A stretch of 50,588 nucleotides of DNA from Moritella sp. GTDB taxonomy: Bacteria > Pseudomonadota > Gammaproteobacteria > Enterobacterales > Moritellaceae. The translations under genes and the position numbers were made by a program. The notes below the pieces were generated by a model. It was not told where the DNA came from. It ran no database searches and saw nothing but the letters and a program-made list of their open reading frames with translations. How positions within the stretch are numbered: position 1 is the first letter of the stretch; every line of letters starts with the position of its first letter. Below, one piece after another: positions 28,860 to 38,996 of this stretch. The DNA is taken from NCBI RefSeq assembly GCF_013215705.1, contig NZ_JABSQR010000017.1, forward strand, positions 1-50,588. Reading direction: 5' to 3'.

Positions 28860-30071
28860 TTGCATAAATCTTTAACGCAATTCTTACGCACTGAATCATC
28901 AGGCGGTGTATTACTTATCATCGCCGCAGTATTAGCGATGGTGGTGGCTAATTCCCCTTTTTCTGAACTGTATTTGAATTTTTTACACACTGAGATCCAA
29001 ATACGTGTGGCCGATATTGATATCAATAAATCATTCAGTCATTGGATTAATGATGGTCTGATGGCGATGTTTTTCTTATTGATTGGTTTAGAAGTAAAAC
29101 AAGAACTGGTGGAAGGGGCGCTGGCGAGTCGTAAAAAATCCCTGTTTCCTATTATTGCTGCGGCTGGTGGTATGCTTGCCCCCGCACTGGTGTATTTGAG
29201 TTTTAATAGTGCTGATCCCGAAGCTGTTAAAGGTTGGGCTATCCCTGCTGCCACCGATATTGCATTTGCATTAGGGGTGTTGTCGCTATTGGGTAAACGG
29301 GTGCCTGTCAATTTGAAAATATTTTTATTAGCGCTGGCGATCATGGATGATTTAGGCGTGATCATCATTATTGCTTTGTTTTACACTGTGGATATGTCGG
29401 TATTATCACTGAGCTTAGCGTGCGCCTGTATTAGCCTATTATGGCTATTGCACCGTTACAATATCATGACTTTAACGCCGTATTTAATTATCGGTTGGTT
29501 GCTGTGGGTCGCGGTATTGAAATCGGGTGTACATGCGACTTTGGCTGGCGTGGTGATTGGTTTTGCTATTCCTCTGTATCGTAAAGATGATAAAAATGAT
29601 GTCGAGAACCCGCATTCACCAGCGAAAACATTGGCGTGCTGGTTACACCCTTGGACTAAATATTTAATTTTACCACTGTTTGCATTTGCCAATGCCGGGG
29701 TATCGTTAACCAATATTCAATTCACGGATATGGCTTCAGCACTGCCTATTGGTGTGGCGCTGGGACTCTTTATTGGTAAACCTTTGGGTATTTTTAGTAT
29801 TAGTTGGTTCGCGGTGAGGTTTAAAATTGCGACGTTACCGGAGGGGGTTAACTTTAAACAGGTTTTCGCGGTATCCGTGTTGTGCGGTATTGGTTTTACC
29901 ATGTCGATGTTTATTACATCATTAGCGTTTACTGACCCGGTGATGGCGGATCTGGCGCGATTAGGAATATTGCTGGGATCAACGTTGGCGGCTGTATTTG
30001 GTTATTATTTACTTGCTTGTGCGACCACAACTGAAAAAAAGATAGACATTGAAGAGGAAGCGTCTGGATAG
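28860..30071 (+). CDS. nhaA: Na+/H+ antiporter NhaA
   Basis: Inner-membrane antiporter that exports sodium for protons, important for sodium and alkaline tolerance. The ion-binding residues D163 and D164 (MDDLG) and D133 (ATDIAF) fall at exactly the E. coli positions. About twelve membrane helices; 403 residues against 388. The start is TTG, 5 bases after a perfect AAGGAGG. In E. coli the activator gene nhaR follows and then rpsT; here nhaR is absent and the perfect palindromic repeat (30074-30119) lies directly after the stop. Confidence 0.96.
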   Translation: MHKSLTQFLRTESSGGVLLIIAAVLAMVVANSPFSELYLNFLHTEIQIRVADIDINKSFSHWINDGLMAMFFLLIGLEVKQELVEGALASRKKSLFPIIAAAGGMLAPALVYLSFNSADPEAVKGWAIPAATDIAFALGVLSLLGKRVPVNLKIFLLALAIMDDLGVIIIIALFYTVDMSVLSLSLACACISLLWLLHRYNIMTLTPYLIIGWLLWVAVLKSGVHATLAGVVIGFAIPLYRKDDKNDVENPHSPAKTLACWLHPWTKYLILPLFAFANAGVSLTNIQFTDMASALPIGVALGLFIGKPLGIFSISWFAVRFKIATLPEGVNFKQVFAVSVLCGIGFTMSMFITSLAFTDPVMADLARLGILLGSTLAAVFGYYLLACATTTEKKIDIEEEASG

Positions 30072-30073
30072 GC

Positions 30074-30119
30074 TATACCCAAGTTACTTCAAGATGTATC
30101 TTGAAGTAACTTGGGTATA
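30074..30119. repeat. Palindromic repeat family, copy 2 (perfect)
   Basis: Exact 22-bp inverted repeat, arms 30074-30095 and 30098-30119, spacer of two bases. Each arm begins TATACCCAAGTTACTTCAAG when read from outside. It starts 2 bases after the nhaA stop. No T run follows. The arm is the same as the terminal repeat of the 45344-45494 element. Confidence 0.92.
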
Positions 30120-30160
30120 AAAGTCTATCAGGTTAAGGCGATATATTATATTTTAGATAT

Positions 30161-30186
30161 AAAAAAACCAGCCGAAGCTGGTTTTT
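30161..30186 (-). terminator. Terminator of rpsT
   Basis: AAAACCAGC pairs with GCTGGTTTT around CGAA; on the minus strand the stem is followed by seven T. Directly downstream of rpsT. Confidence 0.93.
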
Positions 30187-30208
30187 CATTATCGTATTAA
30201 AGCAATAA

Positions 30209-30469
30209 TTAAAGTGCTTTGATCTTAGCAGAAAGACGGCTCTTAACACGAGCAGCTTTGTTTGCGTGGATCAGGCCTTTAGTAGCCATACGATCAAGAA
30301 TCGGTTGTGCAGTAATAAATGCAGCAGTCGCTTCTTCTTTATTACCAGCAGCGATAGCTACTAGAATTTTTTTAGTCAGTGTACGCATCATTGAACGACG
30401 TGAAGTGTTGTGCTTGCGGCGTTTTTCAGATTGGATTGCGCGTTTTTTAGCAGACTTGATATTAGCCAA
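30209..30469 (-). CDS. rpsT: 30S ribosomal protein bS20
   Basis: Small, lysine- and alanine-rich ribosomal protein of 86 residues (87 in E. coli). [21 protein letters not shown] and the C-terminal [15 protein letters not shown] are typical. The start is TTG after GGAG; a weak UUG start is also found in E. coli rpsT, where it is part of autoregulation. It is divergent from murJ, keeping the rpsT / murJ-ribF-ileS order. Confidence 0.97.
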   Translation of the reverse strand: MANIKSAKKRAIQSEKRRKHNTSRRSMMRTLTKKILVAIAAGNKEEATAAFITAQPILDRMATKGLIHANKAARVKSRLSAKIKAL

Positions 30470-30669
30470 GGTCCTACTCCTAAATGTCTAAAGACGTTAA
30501 TTTTATAAAGGCGAGGAATATGCCTTGCCTAACGAAATTTGTCAATATTTTTTGTGTAAATAACAAGCAAAATATTGGCAACTAACTGCAATGACAGTTA
30601 AGATGTGGGACATATTTTAGCAGCAAATGCGCCCGACGAATAGGGCTTGATTGACATAAAAGGTATTTC

Positions 30670-32229
30670 TTGAGTAATAAATTAATAAAATCTGGCCTTA
30701 TCGTCAGTTCAATGACCATGATCTCACGTATTTTAGGGTTAGTTCGAGATGTTATTGTTGCAAATTTAATGGGCGCGGGTGCCGCTGCCGATGTTTTCTT
30801 CTTCGCCAATAAGATCCCTAATTTTTTACGTCGTCTTTTCGCTGAAGGTGCATTTGCACAGGCTTTTGTGCCAGTTCTGACCGAATATCAACAGACTGGT
30901 GATAAACAAAAGGTGCGGGACCTCATTGCATCGGTATCGGGTACCTTAGGTGTTTTGGTGACAATTGTTACCTTGTTTGGGGTAATAGGTTCGCCATTAA
31001 TTACCATTCTCTTTGGTGCTGGCTGGTTTGTTGATTGGCTTAATGATGGACCCGATGCCCACAAGTTTGAACTTGCCTCATTTATGCTAAAAATTACTTT
31101 TCCTTATTTGTGGTTTATTACTTTTACCGCATTATCTGGTGCAATTTTGAACACTTTGGGTAAATTTGCTGTTGCTGCCTTTACCCCAGTGTTTTTAAAT
31201 ATTGCCATTATTGGTGCGGCATTGTTCATCGCACCTAATCTAGAACAGCCTGAAATAGGGCTCGCTATCGGGGTATTCATCGGTGGTGCAATTCAGTTCT
31301 TATTTCAAATCCCGTTTTTAGCAAAACAGAAGATGTTAGTAAAGCCGCGTTGGGGCTGGCGTGATCCTGGCGTGACTAAAATTCGTAAACTCATGATACC
31401 GGCTATGTTTGGGGTATCAGTAAGCCAAATCAATTTATTGTTTGATACTTTTATTGCCTCATTTTTAATGACGGGTTCGATTAGTTGGTTATATTACTCG
31501 GACCGGTTACTCGAATTTCCGCTTGGCTTGTTCGGTATTGCGATCGCGACCGTTATTTTACCCGCGCTGTCTCGAACACATTCTGCCAATTCAGATCGCG
31601 AGTTTAAGCAAACCATGGATTGGGGCGTAAGGGTGGTTCTATTGTTAGGTGCTCCGGCGATGATGGGCATGATAGTACTGGCGAGTCCCATGCTTAAAGT
31701 GTTGTTTATGCGCGGTGAGTTTAGTGCTAATGATGTATCCATGGCCTCGATGAGTTTGATGGCTTATGGCTCTGGTTTACTCAGTTTCATGTTGATTAAG
31801 GTACTTGCCCCAGGCTATTACGCGCGCCAAGATACCCGCACACCGGTTAAGTTTGGCATTATTGCGATGATCAGTAATATGGGCTTTAATATCATTTTAG
31901 CGATCCCATTTGGTTATGTTGGTTTAGCACTGGCGACGGCGGGCTCTGCGACCTTAAATGCGGGGTTGTTATATTGGGGATTACACAAACAAGGTGTGTA
32001 TCAGGTTAATACCGCTACCGGCAAGGTGATCGCCAAGTTATTCTTGTCGGCTGGCTTAATGGCTGGTTTAGTGCAATATATTAAACCCGACATGCAGCAG
32101 TGGTATGACTGGGGTCTGTTAGACAGTAGTTTATGCCTGCTAGGGCTAATTGGATTGGCTATAATAAGCTATTTTATGGCTTTATTGGTACTTGGTTTAC
32201 GCCCGCGACATTTTAAAATTACTGACTGA
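30670..32229 (+). CDS. murJ: Lipid II flippase MurJ
   Basis: Flips lipid II across the inner membrane for peptidoglycan synthesis. About fourteen membrane segments; N-terminal SGLIVSSMTMISRILGLVRDVIVA and the motif KIPNFLRRLFAEGAFAQAFVPVL (with conserved charged residues of the cavity) are diagnostic. Length 519 against 511 in E. coli. The start is TTG with AAAGG 7 bases upstream. It is followed by ribF after 73 bases and probably starts the ribF-ileS transcript. Confidence 0.96.
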   Translation: MSNKLIKSGLIVSSMTMISRILGLVRDVIVANLMGAGAAADVFFFANKIPNFLRRLFAEGAFAQAFVPVLTEYQQTGDKQKVRDLIASVSGTLGVLVTIVTLFGVIGSPLITILFGAGWFVDWLNDGPDAHKFELASFMLKITFPYLWFITFTALSGAILNTLGKFAVAAFTPVFLNIAIIGAALFIAPNLEQPEIGLAIGVFIGGAIQFLFQIPFLAKQKMLVKPRWGWRDPGVTKIRKLMIPAMFGVSVSQINLLFDTFIASFLMTGSISWLYYSDRLLEFPLGLFGIAIATVILPALSRTHSANSDREFKQTMDWGVRVVLLLGAPAMMGMIVLASPMLKVLFMRGEFSANDVSMASMSLMAYGSGLLSFMLIKVLAPGYYARQDTRTPVKFGIIAMISNMGFNIILAIPFGYVGLALATAGSATLNAGLLYWGLHKQGVYQVNTATGKVIAKLFLSAGLMAGLVQYIKPDMQQWYDWGLLDSSLCLLGLIGLAIISYFMALLVLGLRPRHFKITD

Positions 32230-32302
32230 GTACAAATTGTTGCTGACCCTGTGCGTTGACTAAGTTATAATTTGTCATTTTAGTGGAATAGTTGGCAAAG
32301 AC

Positions 32303-33235
32303 ATGGAGCTGATTCGAGGCATTCACAATTTGAAGCCACACCATCAAGGGTGTGTTTTAACTATCGGTAACTTTGATGGCGTTCATCTCGGACACCAATC
32401 AGTATTAAGACAGTTAATCGAAAAAGCGAAACAATTGAATTTGCCAGCAACGGTGATGACATTTGAACCGCAGCCACTAGAGATGATCATTGGCGATAAA
32501 GCACCTGCGCGATTAACACGGTTACGTGATAAATACGCAGCATTAAAAGATCAACATATCGATCAGCTATTATGTGTTAATTTTAATAGTAAATTTGCGG
32601 CATTGTCTGCGGATGAATTTATTACCCAGTTGTTAGTGAATAAATTAGGTGTTAAATATTTAGTCGTTGGTGATGATTTCCGTTTTGGCCATAAACGTAC
32701 GGGTGACTTTGCTATGTTGCAAGCTGCTGGTGCTAAGTATGGCTTTGACGTGGTGAGCATGGATACCTTTAGCGTTGCTCAAGCTCGCGTGAGCAGTACC
32801 ATGATCCGCGACGCGTTAGCACAAGACGACCTTGATTTAGCCGCCGAACTATTGGGCCGACCATTCAGTATTTTTGGTAAGGTCGCTCACGGCGCTAAAT
32901 TAGGGCGAACTATCGGGTTTCCGACCGCTAATATCCCATTAAAACGCTGCGTAGATCCCATAAATGGCGTCTATGTAGTTGAAGTGTTAGGTATCAGTGA
33001 TGATGCGATACAGGGCGTTGCCAACATTGGCAAACGTCCTACAGTTGGCGGCGTACGTACCCAACTGGAAGTGAATTTATTTAATTTTGATGGTGACCTT
33101 TACGGCAAACAGCTTGAGGTTGTCCTGAAGAAAAGATTACGCGGCGAACAGAAATTTGCATCTTTTGATGTACTTCGCCAGCAAATAGAACGAGATGTCA
33201 TTGCAGCCAAAACCTTTTTTGGCCTGTCAGTTTAA
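32303..33235 (+). CDS. ribF: Bifunctional riboflavin kinase / FAD synthetase RibF
   Basis: Makes FMN and then FAD from riboflavin. The N-terminal adenylyltransferase has TIGNFDGVHLGHQ (about residues 21-33) and the R-V-SSTMIRDAL segment. The C-terminal kinase (from about 186) has GKVAHGAKLGRTIGFPTANI and NIGKRPTVGG. Length 310 against 313 in E. coli. It lies 33 bases before ileS as in most gammaproteobacteria. No FMN riboswitch is seen upstream. Confidence 0.97.
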   Translation: MELIRGIHNLKPHHQGCVLTIGNFDGVHLGHQSVLRQLIEKAKQLNLPATVMTFEPQPLEMIIGDKAPARLTRLRDKYAALKDQHIDQLLCVNFNSKFAALSADEFITQLLVNKLGVKYLVVGDDFRFGHKRTGDFAMLQAAGAKYGFDVVSMDTFSVAQARVSSTMIRDALAQDDLDLAAELLGRPFSIFGKVAHGAKLGRTIGFPTANIPLKRCVDPINGVYVVEVLGISDDAIQGVANIGKRPTVGGVRTQLEVNLFNFDGDLYGKQLEVVLKKRLRGEQKFASFDVLRQQIERDVIAAKTFFGLSV

Positions 33236-33268
33236 TTTTTAATAATACCAATAACGGAATTAGGATAC

Positions 33269-36088
33269 ATGAGCGAATATAAAAAAACGCTGAACCTGCC
33301 AAAAACTGGCTTCGCAATGCGCGCTAACTTAGCGAACCGCGAACCAAATATGTTGAAGCAGTGGACGACTGATGATTTATACGGAAAAATCCGTGCCGCT
33401 AAGAAAGGTAAAAAAACCTTTATTTTGCACGATGGTCCTCCTTATGCGAATGGCAGTATTCACATTGGTCACTCAGTTAATAAGATCCTGAAAGACGTTA
33501 TTATTAAAGCCAAAGGCTTGTCTGGATTTGATGCACCTTACATTCCAGGTTGGGATTGTCACGGTCTGCCTATCGAATTGATGGTAGAAAAGAAAGTGGG
33601 CAAACCAGGTCGTAAAGTAACGGCTGCACAGTTCCGCGAAGAATGTCGTAAATATGCGACCAAACAAGTTAACGGTCAACGTCAAGACTTTATCCGTCTT
33701 GGTGTATTAGGCGATTGGCAGAATCCGTACCTCACCATGGATTTCAACACTGAAGCAAACATTATTCGTGCTTTAAGTAAAATCGTTGCCAACGGTCATT
33801 TACAAAAAGGTTCTAAGCCTGTGCATTGGTGTACAGACTGTGGTTCTGCATTAGCAGAAGCTGAAGTTGAATACGAAGATAAAAAATCACCGGCTATCTA
33901 CGTGCGTTTTACCGCGCAAGATCAAGCTGCAGTGAAAGCGGTATTTGGTAGCGATGTTGAAGGCTTAGTATCAACCGTTATCTGGACCACTACTCCTTGG
34001 ACATTACCTGCTAACCGCGCGGTTGCACTTGCTGAACGCGTTGAATACTCGTTAGTTAATATGGTCACTGAATCGGGTTCACAGCAGTTAATCCTAGCAA
34101 CTGACTTAGTTGAGTCTTGCATGACGGTGTTCGCACCAGAAAGCTTTACTACGCTGGGTACTTGTACAGGTGCTGCGCTAGAAAACCTACGCTTTAATCA
34201 CCCGTTCTATGATTTCGACGTACCGGCTATTTTAGCGGACCACGTAACGACTGAAGCGGGCACGGGTGTGGTACATACTGCACCTGGACATGGTCAAGAA
34301 GATTACGTGGCTGGTCTACGTTATAATCTAGAAATTGCAAACCCTGTTGGTAACAACGGTGTTTACCTTGAAGATACGCCGTTATTTGCTGGTCAACACG
34401 TATTTAAAGCCAATGATAATGTGATTGAAGTACTTACCGAAAAAGGTGCGTTACTAAACCACCAAGTAATTAAACACAGCTATCCACATTGCTGGCGCCA
34501 TAAAACGCCAATCATTTTCCGTGCAACACCACAATGGTTTATCAGCATGGAACAAAATGGTCTGCGTAATGCGGCAATGGGCGAAATTAAAAATGTGCAA
34601 TGGGTACCTTCTTGGGGTAAAGAACGTATCGAAAGCATGGTAACTAACCGCCCTGACTGGTGTATTTCTCGTCAGCGTACGTGGGGTGTACCAATTTCTT
34701 TATTCGTGCATAACGAAACACAAGAACCGCATCCTCGTTCAGCTGAGCTAATGGAAGATATTGCTAAGTTAGTTGAACAGAAAGGCATTCAAGCGTGGTG
34801 GGATCTTGATCCGGCCGATCTCCTCGGTGATGACGCTGTTAATTATACCAAAGCACCTGATACCGTCGATGTATGGTTCGATTCGGGCTCAACGCACTTC
34901 TCTGTGGTTGATGCACGTAAAGAATACGCGGGCGCAGAGATCGACCTTTATCTTGAAGGGTCTGATCAACATCGTGGTTGGTTCCAATCATCATTGATGA
35001 TCTCGACGGCTATTCACGGTAAAGCACCTTACAAAGAAGTATTAACACACGGCTTCGTGGTCGATGCGAAAGGCCGTAAGATGTCTAAATCTATCGGTAA
35101 CGTAATGGCGCCGCAAGACGTAATGAACCGCCTTGGTGGTGATGTGCTACGTTGGTGGGTTGCAAGTACCGATTACACCGGTGAAATGACAGTATCTGAT
35201 GAGATCTTAGATCGCAGTGCAGATGCTTACCGTCGTATTCGTAATACGGCTCGTTTCTTACTGTCGAATCTAGAAGGTTTTAACCCAGAAACTGATCTTG
35301 TCGCAACAGAAGATATGGTGGCATTGGATCGTTGGGCTGTGGGTCGTGCACACGCACTACAAACTGAAATCCTAGCAGATTATGAAAGCTATCAAATGCA
35401 GAGTGTGACGCAAAAGCTAATGACATTCTGTTCAATGGAATTAGGTAGTTTCTACTTAGATATCATTAAAGATCGCCAGTACACTGCAAAATCAGATGGT
35501 GTTGCACGTCGTAGTTGTCAAACTGCGATGTTCCATATCTTAGAAGCCATGGTTCGTTGGACTGCGCCAATTCTAAGTTTCACATCGTTTGAAATTTGGA
35601 ATGCAATGCCTGGTGAACGTGCTGAGTATGTATTTACTGAAGAATGGTACACAGGTCTAGCACCACTTGCAGACGATGCTGAGCTGAACAACGCTTACTG
35701 GAACAAGCTACAAGCGGTTCGTAGTGAAGTGAACAAGACTGTTGAACTAGCACGTAGCAATGCTGTTGTCGGTGGTTCACTACAGGCTGACGTAACGCTG
35801 TATGCGAATGCAGAATTAGCGGCTGATCTTGATAAATTAGGTGCTGAACTTCGTTTCGTACTGCTGACGTCAAACACGACCGTTGTTGCTGTAACAGAAG
35901 CGCCTGCAGGCGTTGAAGCAAGCGCTATTGACGGTTTATGGATTAGCATTGCTAAGAGTGACGCTGAGAAGTGTGAGCGTTGCTGGCACTATAACGAAAC
36001 AGTAGGTCAGTCAGAAGCGCATCCTACTATTTGTGCGCGTTGTGAAGACAACATCGAAGGTGAAGGCGAGAAACGTCAATTTGCTTAA
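33269..36088 (+). CDS. ileS: Isoleucyl-tRNA synthetase
   Basis: Class I synthetase charging tRNA-Ile, with editing of valine. The HIGH motif is in [12 protein letters not shown] (about residues 57-68), KMSKS in [10 protein letters not shown] (about 600), and TWGVPI and the editing-domain TTPWTLPAN are present. The C-terminal zinc finger has two Cys pairs, CERC and CARC. Length 939 equals the E. coli size (938). AGGA is placed well before the ATG. It ends with a strong terminator before lspA. Confidence 0.98.
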   Translation: MSEYKKTLNLPKTGFAMRANLANREPNMLKQWTTDDLYGKIRAAKKGKKTFILHDGPPYANGSIHIGHSVNKILKDVIIKAKGLSGFDAPYIPGWDCHGLPIELMVEKKVGKPGRKVTAAQFREECRKYATKQVNGQRQDFIRLGVLGDWQNPYLTMDFNTEANIIRALSKIVANGHLQKGSKPVHWCTDCGSALAEAEVEYEDKKSPAIYVRFTAQDQAAVKAVFGSDVEGLVSTVIWTTTPWTLPANRAVALAERVEYSLVNMVTESGSQQLILATDLVESCMTVFAPESFTTLGTCTGAALENLRFNHPFYDFDVPAILADHVTTEAGTGVVHTAPGHGQEDYVAGLRYNLEIANPVGNNGVYLEDTPLFAGQHVFKANDNVIEVLTEKGALLNHQVIKHSYPHCWRHKTPIIFRATPQWFISMEQNGLRNAAMGEIKNVQWVPSWGKERIESMVTNRPDWCISRQRTWGVPISLFVHNETQEPHPRSAELMEDIAKLVEQKGIQAWWDLDPADLLGDDAVNYTKAPDTVDVWFDSGSTHFSVVDARKEYAGAEIDLYLEGSDQHRGWFQSSLMISTAIHGKAPYKEVLTHGFVVDAKGRKMSKSIGNVMAPQDVMNRLGGDVLRWWVASTDYTGEMTVSDEILDRSADAYRRIRNTARFLLSNLEGFNPETDLVATEDMVALDRWAVGRAHALQTEILADYESYQMQSVTQKLMTFCSMELGSFYLDIIKDRQYTAKSDGVARRSCQTAMFHILEAMVRWTAPILSFTSFEIWNAMPGERAEYVFTEEWYTGLAPLADDAELNNAYWNKLQAVRSEVNKTVELARSNAVVGGSLQADVTLYANAELAADLDKLGAELRFVLLTSNTTVVAVTEAPAGVEASAIDGLWISIAKSDAEKCERCWHYNETVGQSEAHPTICARCEDNIEGEGEKRQFA

Positions 36089-36188
36089 TCGCTAGTGTGT
36101 TCATTACGCTTATGCTAAGTGCAGAGTGTAAGTACAGCGCGAGTAAAGAAGGGTAATAACCATTAAGTTGTTATTATCGTTCACATAG

Positions 36189-36244
36189 AATGCCTACTGT
36201 GTACTGGTTAGCTTAATCAGTATAAACACAGTAGGCATTTTTTT
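36189..36244 (+). terminator. Terminator between ileS and lspA
   Basis: A 14-bp perfect outer stem (AATGCCTACTGTGT with its complement) around a 23-base loop that has an inner ACTG/CAGT pair, followed by seven T. In E. coli ileS and lspA overlap, so this break in the operon is notable. Confidence 0.88.
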
Positions 36245-36382
36245 ATGGATAAAAGCTTAACCCATGTCATGAAAATGATATGATTGTTAACAATCTATTT
36301 AAAGATGCTGGATTGATAGTGATAATAATGCTGTCGTGGCATGACATTTATCGTCATTACGTTGACGTATCAAAGGATAATA

Positions 36383-36895
36383 ATGACCGTAGGCACACAT
36401 AAGAGAACGGGATTAATTTGGCTGTGGCTAGCCGTTATTGCATTTTTTATTGATTTGGGTACCAAGTCTTTTGTAGTCAGTCATTTTCAATTAGGTGAAT
36501 CGGTAAATGTATTACCTATATTCAATTTCACCTATGCACGTAACTATGGTGCCGCCTTTAGCATGCTTGCTGACGCAGGTGGCTGGCAACGTTGGTTCTT
36601 TGGCGTGATCGCGGTATCGGTTTCTGGCTTGTTGATTTATTGGTTAAAGCAACAATCAGTCAAGCAATATTGGAGCAACATTGCTTATGCGCTCATTTTA
36701 GGTGGTGCATTAGGCAATTTATATGACCGTATTATTCATGGTTATGTAATCGATTTTTTACATGTGTATTGGGATTCAAGCCATTTCCCAATCTTTAATT
36801 TAGCAGACACCTGGATCTGTATTGGTGCCGCGATGTTAATCTTGGAAGCCATTATGGAAAGCAAAAACGACAAGGAATCATCAAATGACAGTTAA
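36383..36895 (+). CDS. lspA: Lipoprotein signal peptidase LspA
   Basis: Aspartic peptidase of the inner membrane that removes lipoprotein signal peptides. The catalytic aspartates are D124 (YVIDFL) and D142 (NLADTW); NFTYARNYGAAFS and GALGNLYDRI are family motifs. Four membrane segments, 170 residues. The frame is open from 36341, but ATG 36383 has AAGGA 8 bases upstream. Separated from ileS by a terminator; a 14-bp palindrome GATTGTTAACAATC at 36282-36295 lies in its probable promoter. It overlaps fkpB by 11 bases. Confidence 0.95.
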   Translation: MTVGTHKRTGLIWLWLAVIAFFIDLGTKSFVVSHFQLGESVNVLPIFNFTYARNYGAAFSMLADAGGWQRWFFGVIAVSVSGLLIYWLKQQSVKQYWSNIAYALILGGALGNLYDRIIHGYVIDFLHVYWDSSHFPIFNLADTWICIGAAMLILEAIMESKNDKESSNDS

Positions 36896-37331
36896 CGTAG
36901 CAACAATTGGCGATGATAGCCAAGTACTCATGCATTTCACTATTACTTTAGCAGACGGTTCTGTTGCCGATAGCACCGAGCTACAAGGTAAGCCTGCTAA
37001 GTTGGTGATTGGTGATGGCAGCTTAACCCCTAATTTTGAGCGTTGCTTACTCGGTTTAACTGTTGGCGATAAGAACAAGTTTGAACTGCAACCAGAAGAT
37101 GCGTTCGGACAGCCGAATCCAGATAATATTTACTATTTAGATCGAGCTAAGTTTACGGAAGTGAAAGCGGAAGTTGGCTTAATTGTTGGTTTTACTCAGC
37201 CAGATGGCGCTGAGCTACCAGGTATGATCCGTGACGTGATTGGTGACTCGGTCACTGTCGACTTTAATCATCCGTTAGCTGGACAAGTCGTGACGTTTGA
37301 AGTTGAAATTTTAGAAATTAATGCAGAATAA
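36885..37331 (+). CDS. fkpB: FKBP-type peptidyl-prolyl isomerase FkpB (SlpA)
   Basis: SlyD-like proline isomerase and chaperone. HFTITLADGSVADSTELQGKPAKLVIGDGSLTPNFER is the FKBP core, then an insert-in-flap domain with FGQPNPDNI, and FNHPLAGQ-TFEVEI near the end. Length 148 against 149 in E. coli. The start overlaps the lspA stop by 11 bases, and ispH follows with a 12-base gap, so lspA-fkpB-ispH form one operon. Confidence 0.95.
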   Translation: MTVNVATIGDDSQVLMHFTITLADGSVADSTELQGKPAKLVIGDGSLTPNFERCLLGLTVGDKNKFELQPEDAFGQPNPDNIYYLDRAKFTEVKAEVGLIVGFTQPDGAELPGMIRDVIGDSVTVDFNHPLAGQVVTFEVEILEINAE

Positions 37332-37343
37332 ATAAGGTTGATG

Positions 37344-38288
37344 ATGGAAATTTTACTCGCTAATCCTCGAGGGTTCTGTGCTGGTGTTGACCGTGCTATT
37401 AGCATTGTTGAACGTGCACTTGAGTTATTTGAAACCCCTGTTTATGTACGTCATGAAGTTGTACATAACCGTTATGTGGTTGATGGCCTAAAAGAGAACG
37501 GTGCTGTTTTTGTCGAAGAGCTTGATGAAGTTCCAGATGGTCGTGTGGTTATTTTTAGTGCGCACGGGGTATCAAAAGCAGTGCAAGCTGAAGCGAAACG
37601 TCGTGACTTAAAGGTATTTGATGCAACTTGTCCGCTAGTGACAAAAGTACACATGGAAGTAACACGTGCCAGTCGCCGTGGTATTGAATGTGTATTGATC
37701 GGTCATAAAGGGCACCCCGAAGTCGAAGGTACTATGGGTCAGTATGATAATGCTGATGGTGGTATGTATCTGGTTGAGTCGATTGCTGATGTTGCGACAT
37801 TAACAGTAAAAGATGTGACGAATCTTACTTTCAGCTCACAGACGACATTATCAGTTGATGATTGCTCTGGTATCATTGACGCATTGCGAGAACGTTTCCC
37901 TGAGATCAAGGGTCCACGTAAAGATGATATTTGCTACGCAACACAGAATCGTCAGGATGCGGTGTCTAAATTAGCTGGCATGGTGGATATTATGTTTGTG
38001 GTTGGTTCGAAAAATTCATCGAACTCGAACCGTTTACGTGAAAAGTCTGAAAACCTTGGTGTACCATCTTACCTGATTGATAATGCTGGTGATATTGATC
38101 CGGTACTATTGGAAGGTAAGTTGAAAGTTGGTGTTACTGCAGGGGCATCTGCACCTAAGATCTTAATCGATCAAGTGGTTGAAAAGTTGAAAAGTTGTGG
38201 TGGCAAGTTGGTGACTGAAGTGGAAGGTCGTGCCGAAAACACGATATTTGAAGTGCCTGCTGAATTACGTATCAAACAAGTAGATTAA
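37344..38288 (+). CDS. ispH: 4-hydroxy-3-methylbut-2-enyl diphosphate reductase IspH
   Basis: Last step of the MEP pathway, giving IPP and DMAPP; a [4Fe-4S] enzyme. The three cluster cysteines C12 (GFCAGV), C96 (DATCPLVTK) and C197 (DDICYAT) are at the same positions as in E. coli, and E127-region [10 protein letters not shown] is intact. Two ATG codons precede EILLAN (37341 and 37344); AAGG spacing favours 37344. Length 314 against 316. With ispD and ispF earlier, three MEP genes lie in this window. Confidence 0.97.
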   Translation: MEILLANPRGFCAGVDRAISIVERALELFETPVYVRHEVVHNRYVVDGLKENGAVFVEELDEVPDGRVVIFSAHGVSKAVQAEAKRRDLKVFDATCPLVTKVHMEVTRASRRGIECVLIGHKGHPEVEGTMGQYDNADGGMYLVESIADVATLTVKDVTNLTFSSQTTLSVDDCSGIIDALRERFPEIKGPRKDDICYATQNRQDAVSKLAGMVDIMFVVGSKNSSNSNRLREKSENLGVPSYLIDNAGDIDPVLLEGKLKVGVTAGASAPKILIDQVVEKLKSCGGKLVTEVEGRAENTIFEVPAELRIKQVD

Positions 38289-38303
38289 TCATCATGACGA
38301 AGC

Positions 38304-38338
38304 AGCTCGTTTAGTTATCGACTGAACGAGCTTTGTTT
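38304..38338 (+). terminator. Probable terminator after ispH
   Basis: AGCTCGTTTAG pairs with CTGAACGAGCT (one G-U) over a 7-base loop, with a broken T tract TTTGTTT after it. Weaker than the other terminators here. Confidence 0.65.
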
Positions 38339-38525
38339 ATCCATTCCCTTTTAATACCACTGACTCACACTGACTATTTTATTCGTATTGCCTTCCTTGG
38401 CTCTATTTCATTGAACTATTGACCTAATTCAACGTTATGTCTCACAGAATGAAAGTGCATTGTGTTTACATTAATTGCACATTTGTGTAACATGTTTAAG
38501 TGCAAATTATTAAAGTGAGTTAAGT

Positions 38526-38996
38526 ATGCAATCTAGAACGGAATCTGGATTCAGTCTCATTGAAGTGATGATCACATCATTCATCCTTGCCGTTGGCCTG
38601 TTGGGCATAGTGGCATTGCAAGGGATTGCGAAGAAATCATTAGCAGATACAGACAAGCAAATTCAAGCCTCTTTTCTTGCGCGTACAGCGTTGGAAGAAT
38701 TACGCGCGGATACCCGTTGGCTTACTACCAATTCCAGCGCGGCCCAAAACACCGTCATCACCGACATTCTCACTAATGCAGCAAGCTCTGCGTCAATCAA
38801 TAATATGGCATTATGCCGTAATATTACAGGTTTAGGCTCAGGCTCAGGAACCGTCACCTTCGCGGTGAGTTGGCAGATTCAAAATGCAGCAAGCTCATCA
38901 GCAGCTGCTAATGGCGCTGAATGTGGTCAGGCAATCGATCCGGCAATCAATCGCCGACAAGTGGTATTAACCAGTTTGATCTCGGGGGCGATATGA
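38526..38996 (+). CDS. pilV: Type IV pilus minor pilin PilV
   Basis: Minor pilin that helps prime pilus assembly and carries PilY1. The class III signal is ESGFSLIEVMITSFILAVGLLG: cleavage after G8, mature F1 and E5 present, then the hydrophobic helix. Length 156. It starts the minor-pilin operon after a 237-base gap in which TTGCAC (38475-38480) and its inverse GTGCAA (38500-38505) occur just upstream of the start; promoter not resolved. The ATGA overlap with pilW shows translational coupling. No FimT/FimU pilin precedes it. Confidence 0.88.
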   Translation: MQSRTESGFSLIEVMITSFILAVGLLGIVALQGIAKKSLADTDKQIQASFLARTALEELRADTRWLTTNSSAAQNTVITDILTNAASSASINNMALCRNITGLGSGSGTVTFAVSWQIQNAASSSAAANGAECGQAIDPAINRRQVVLTSLISGAI

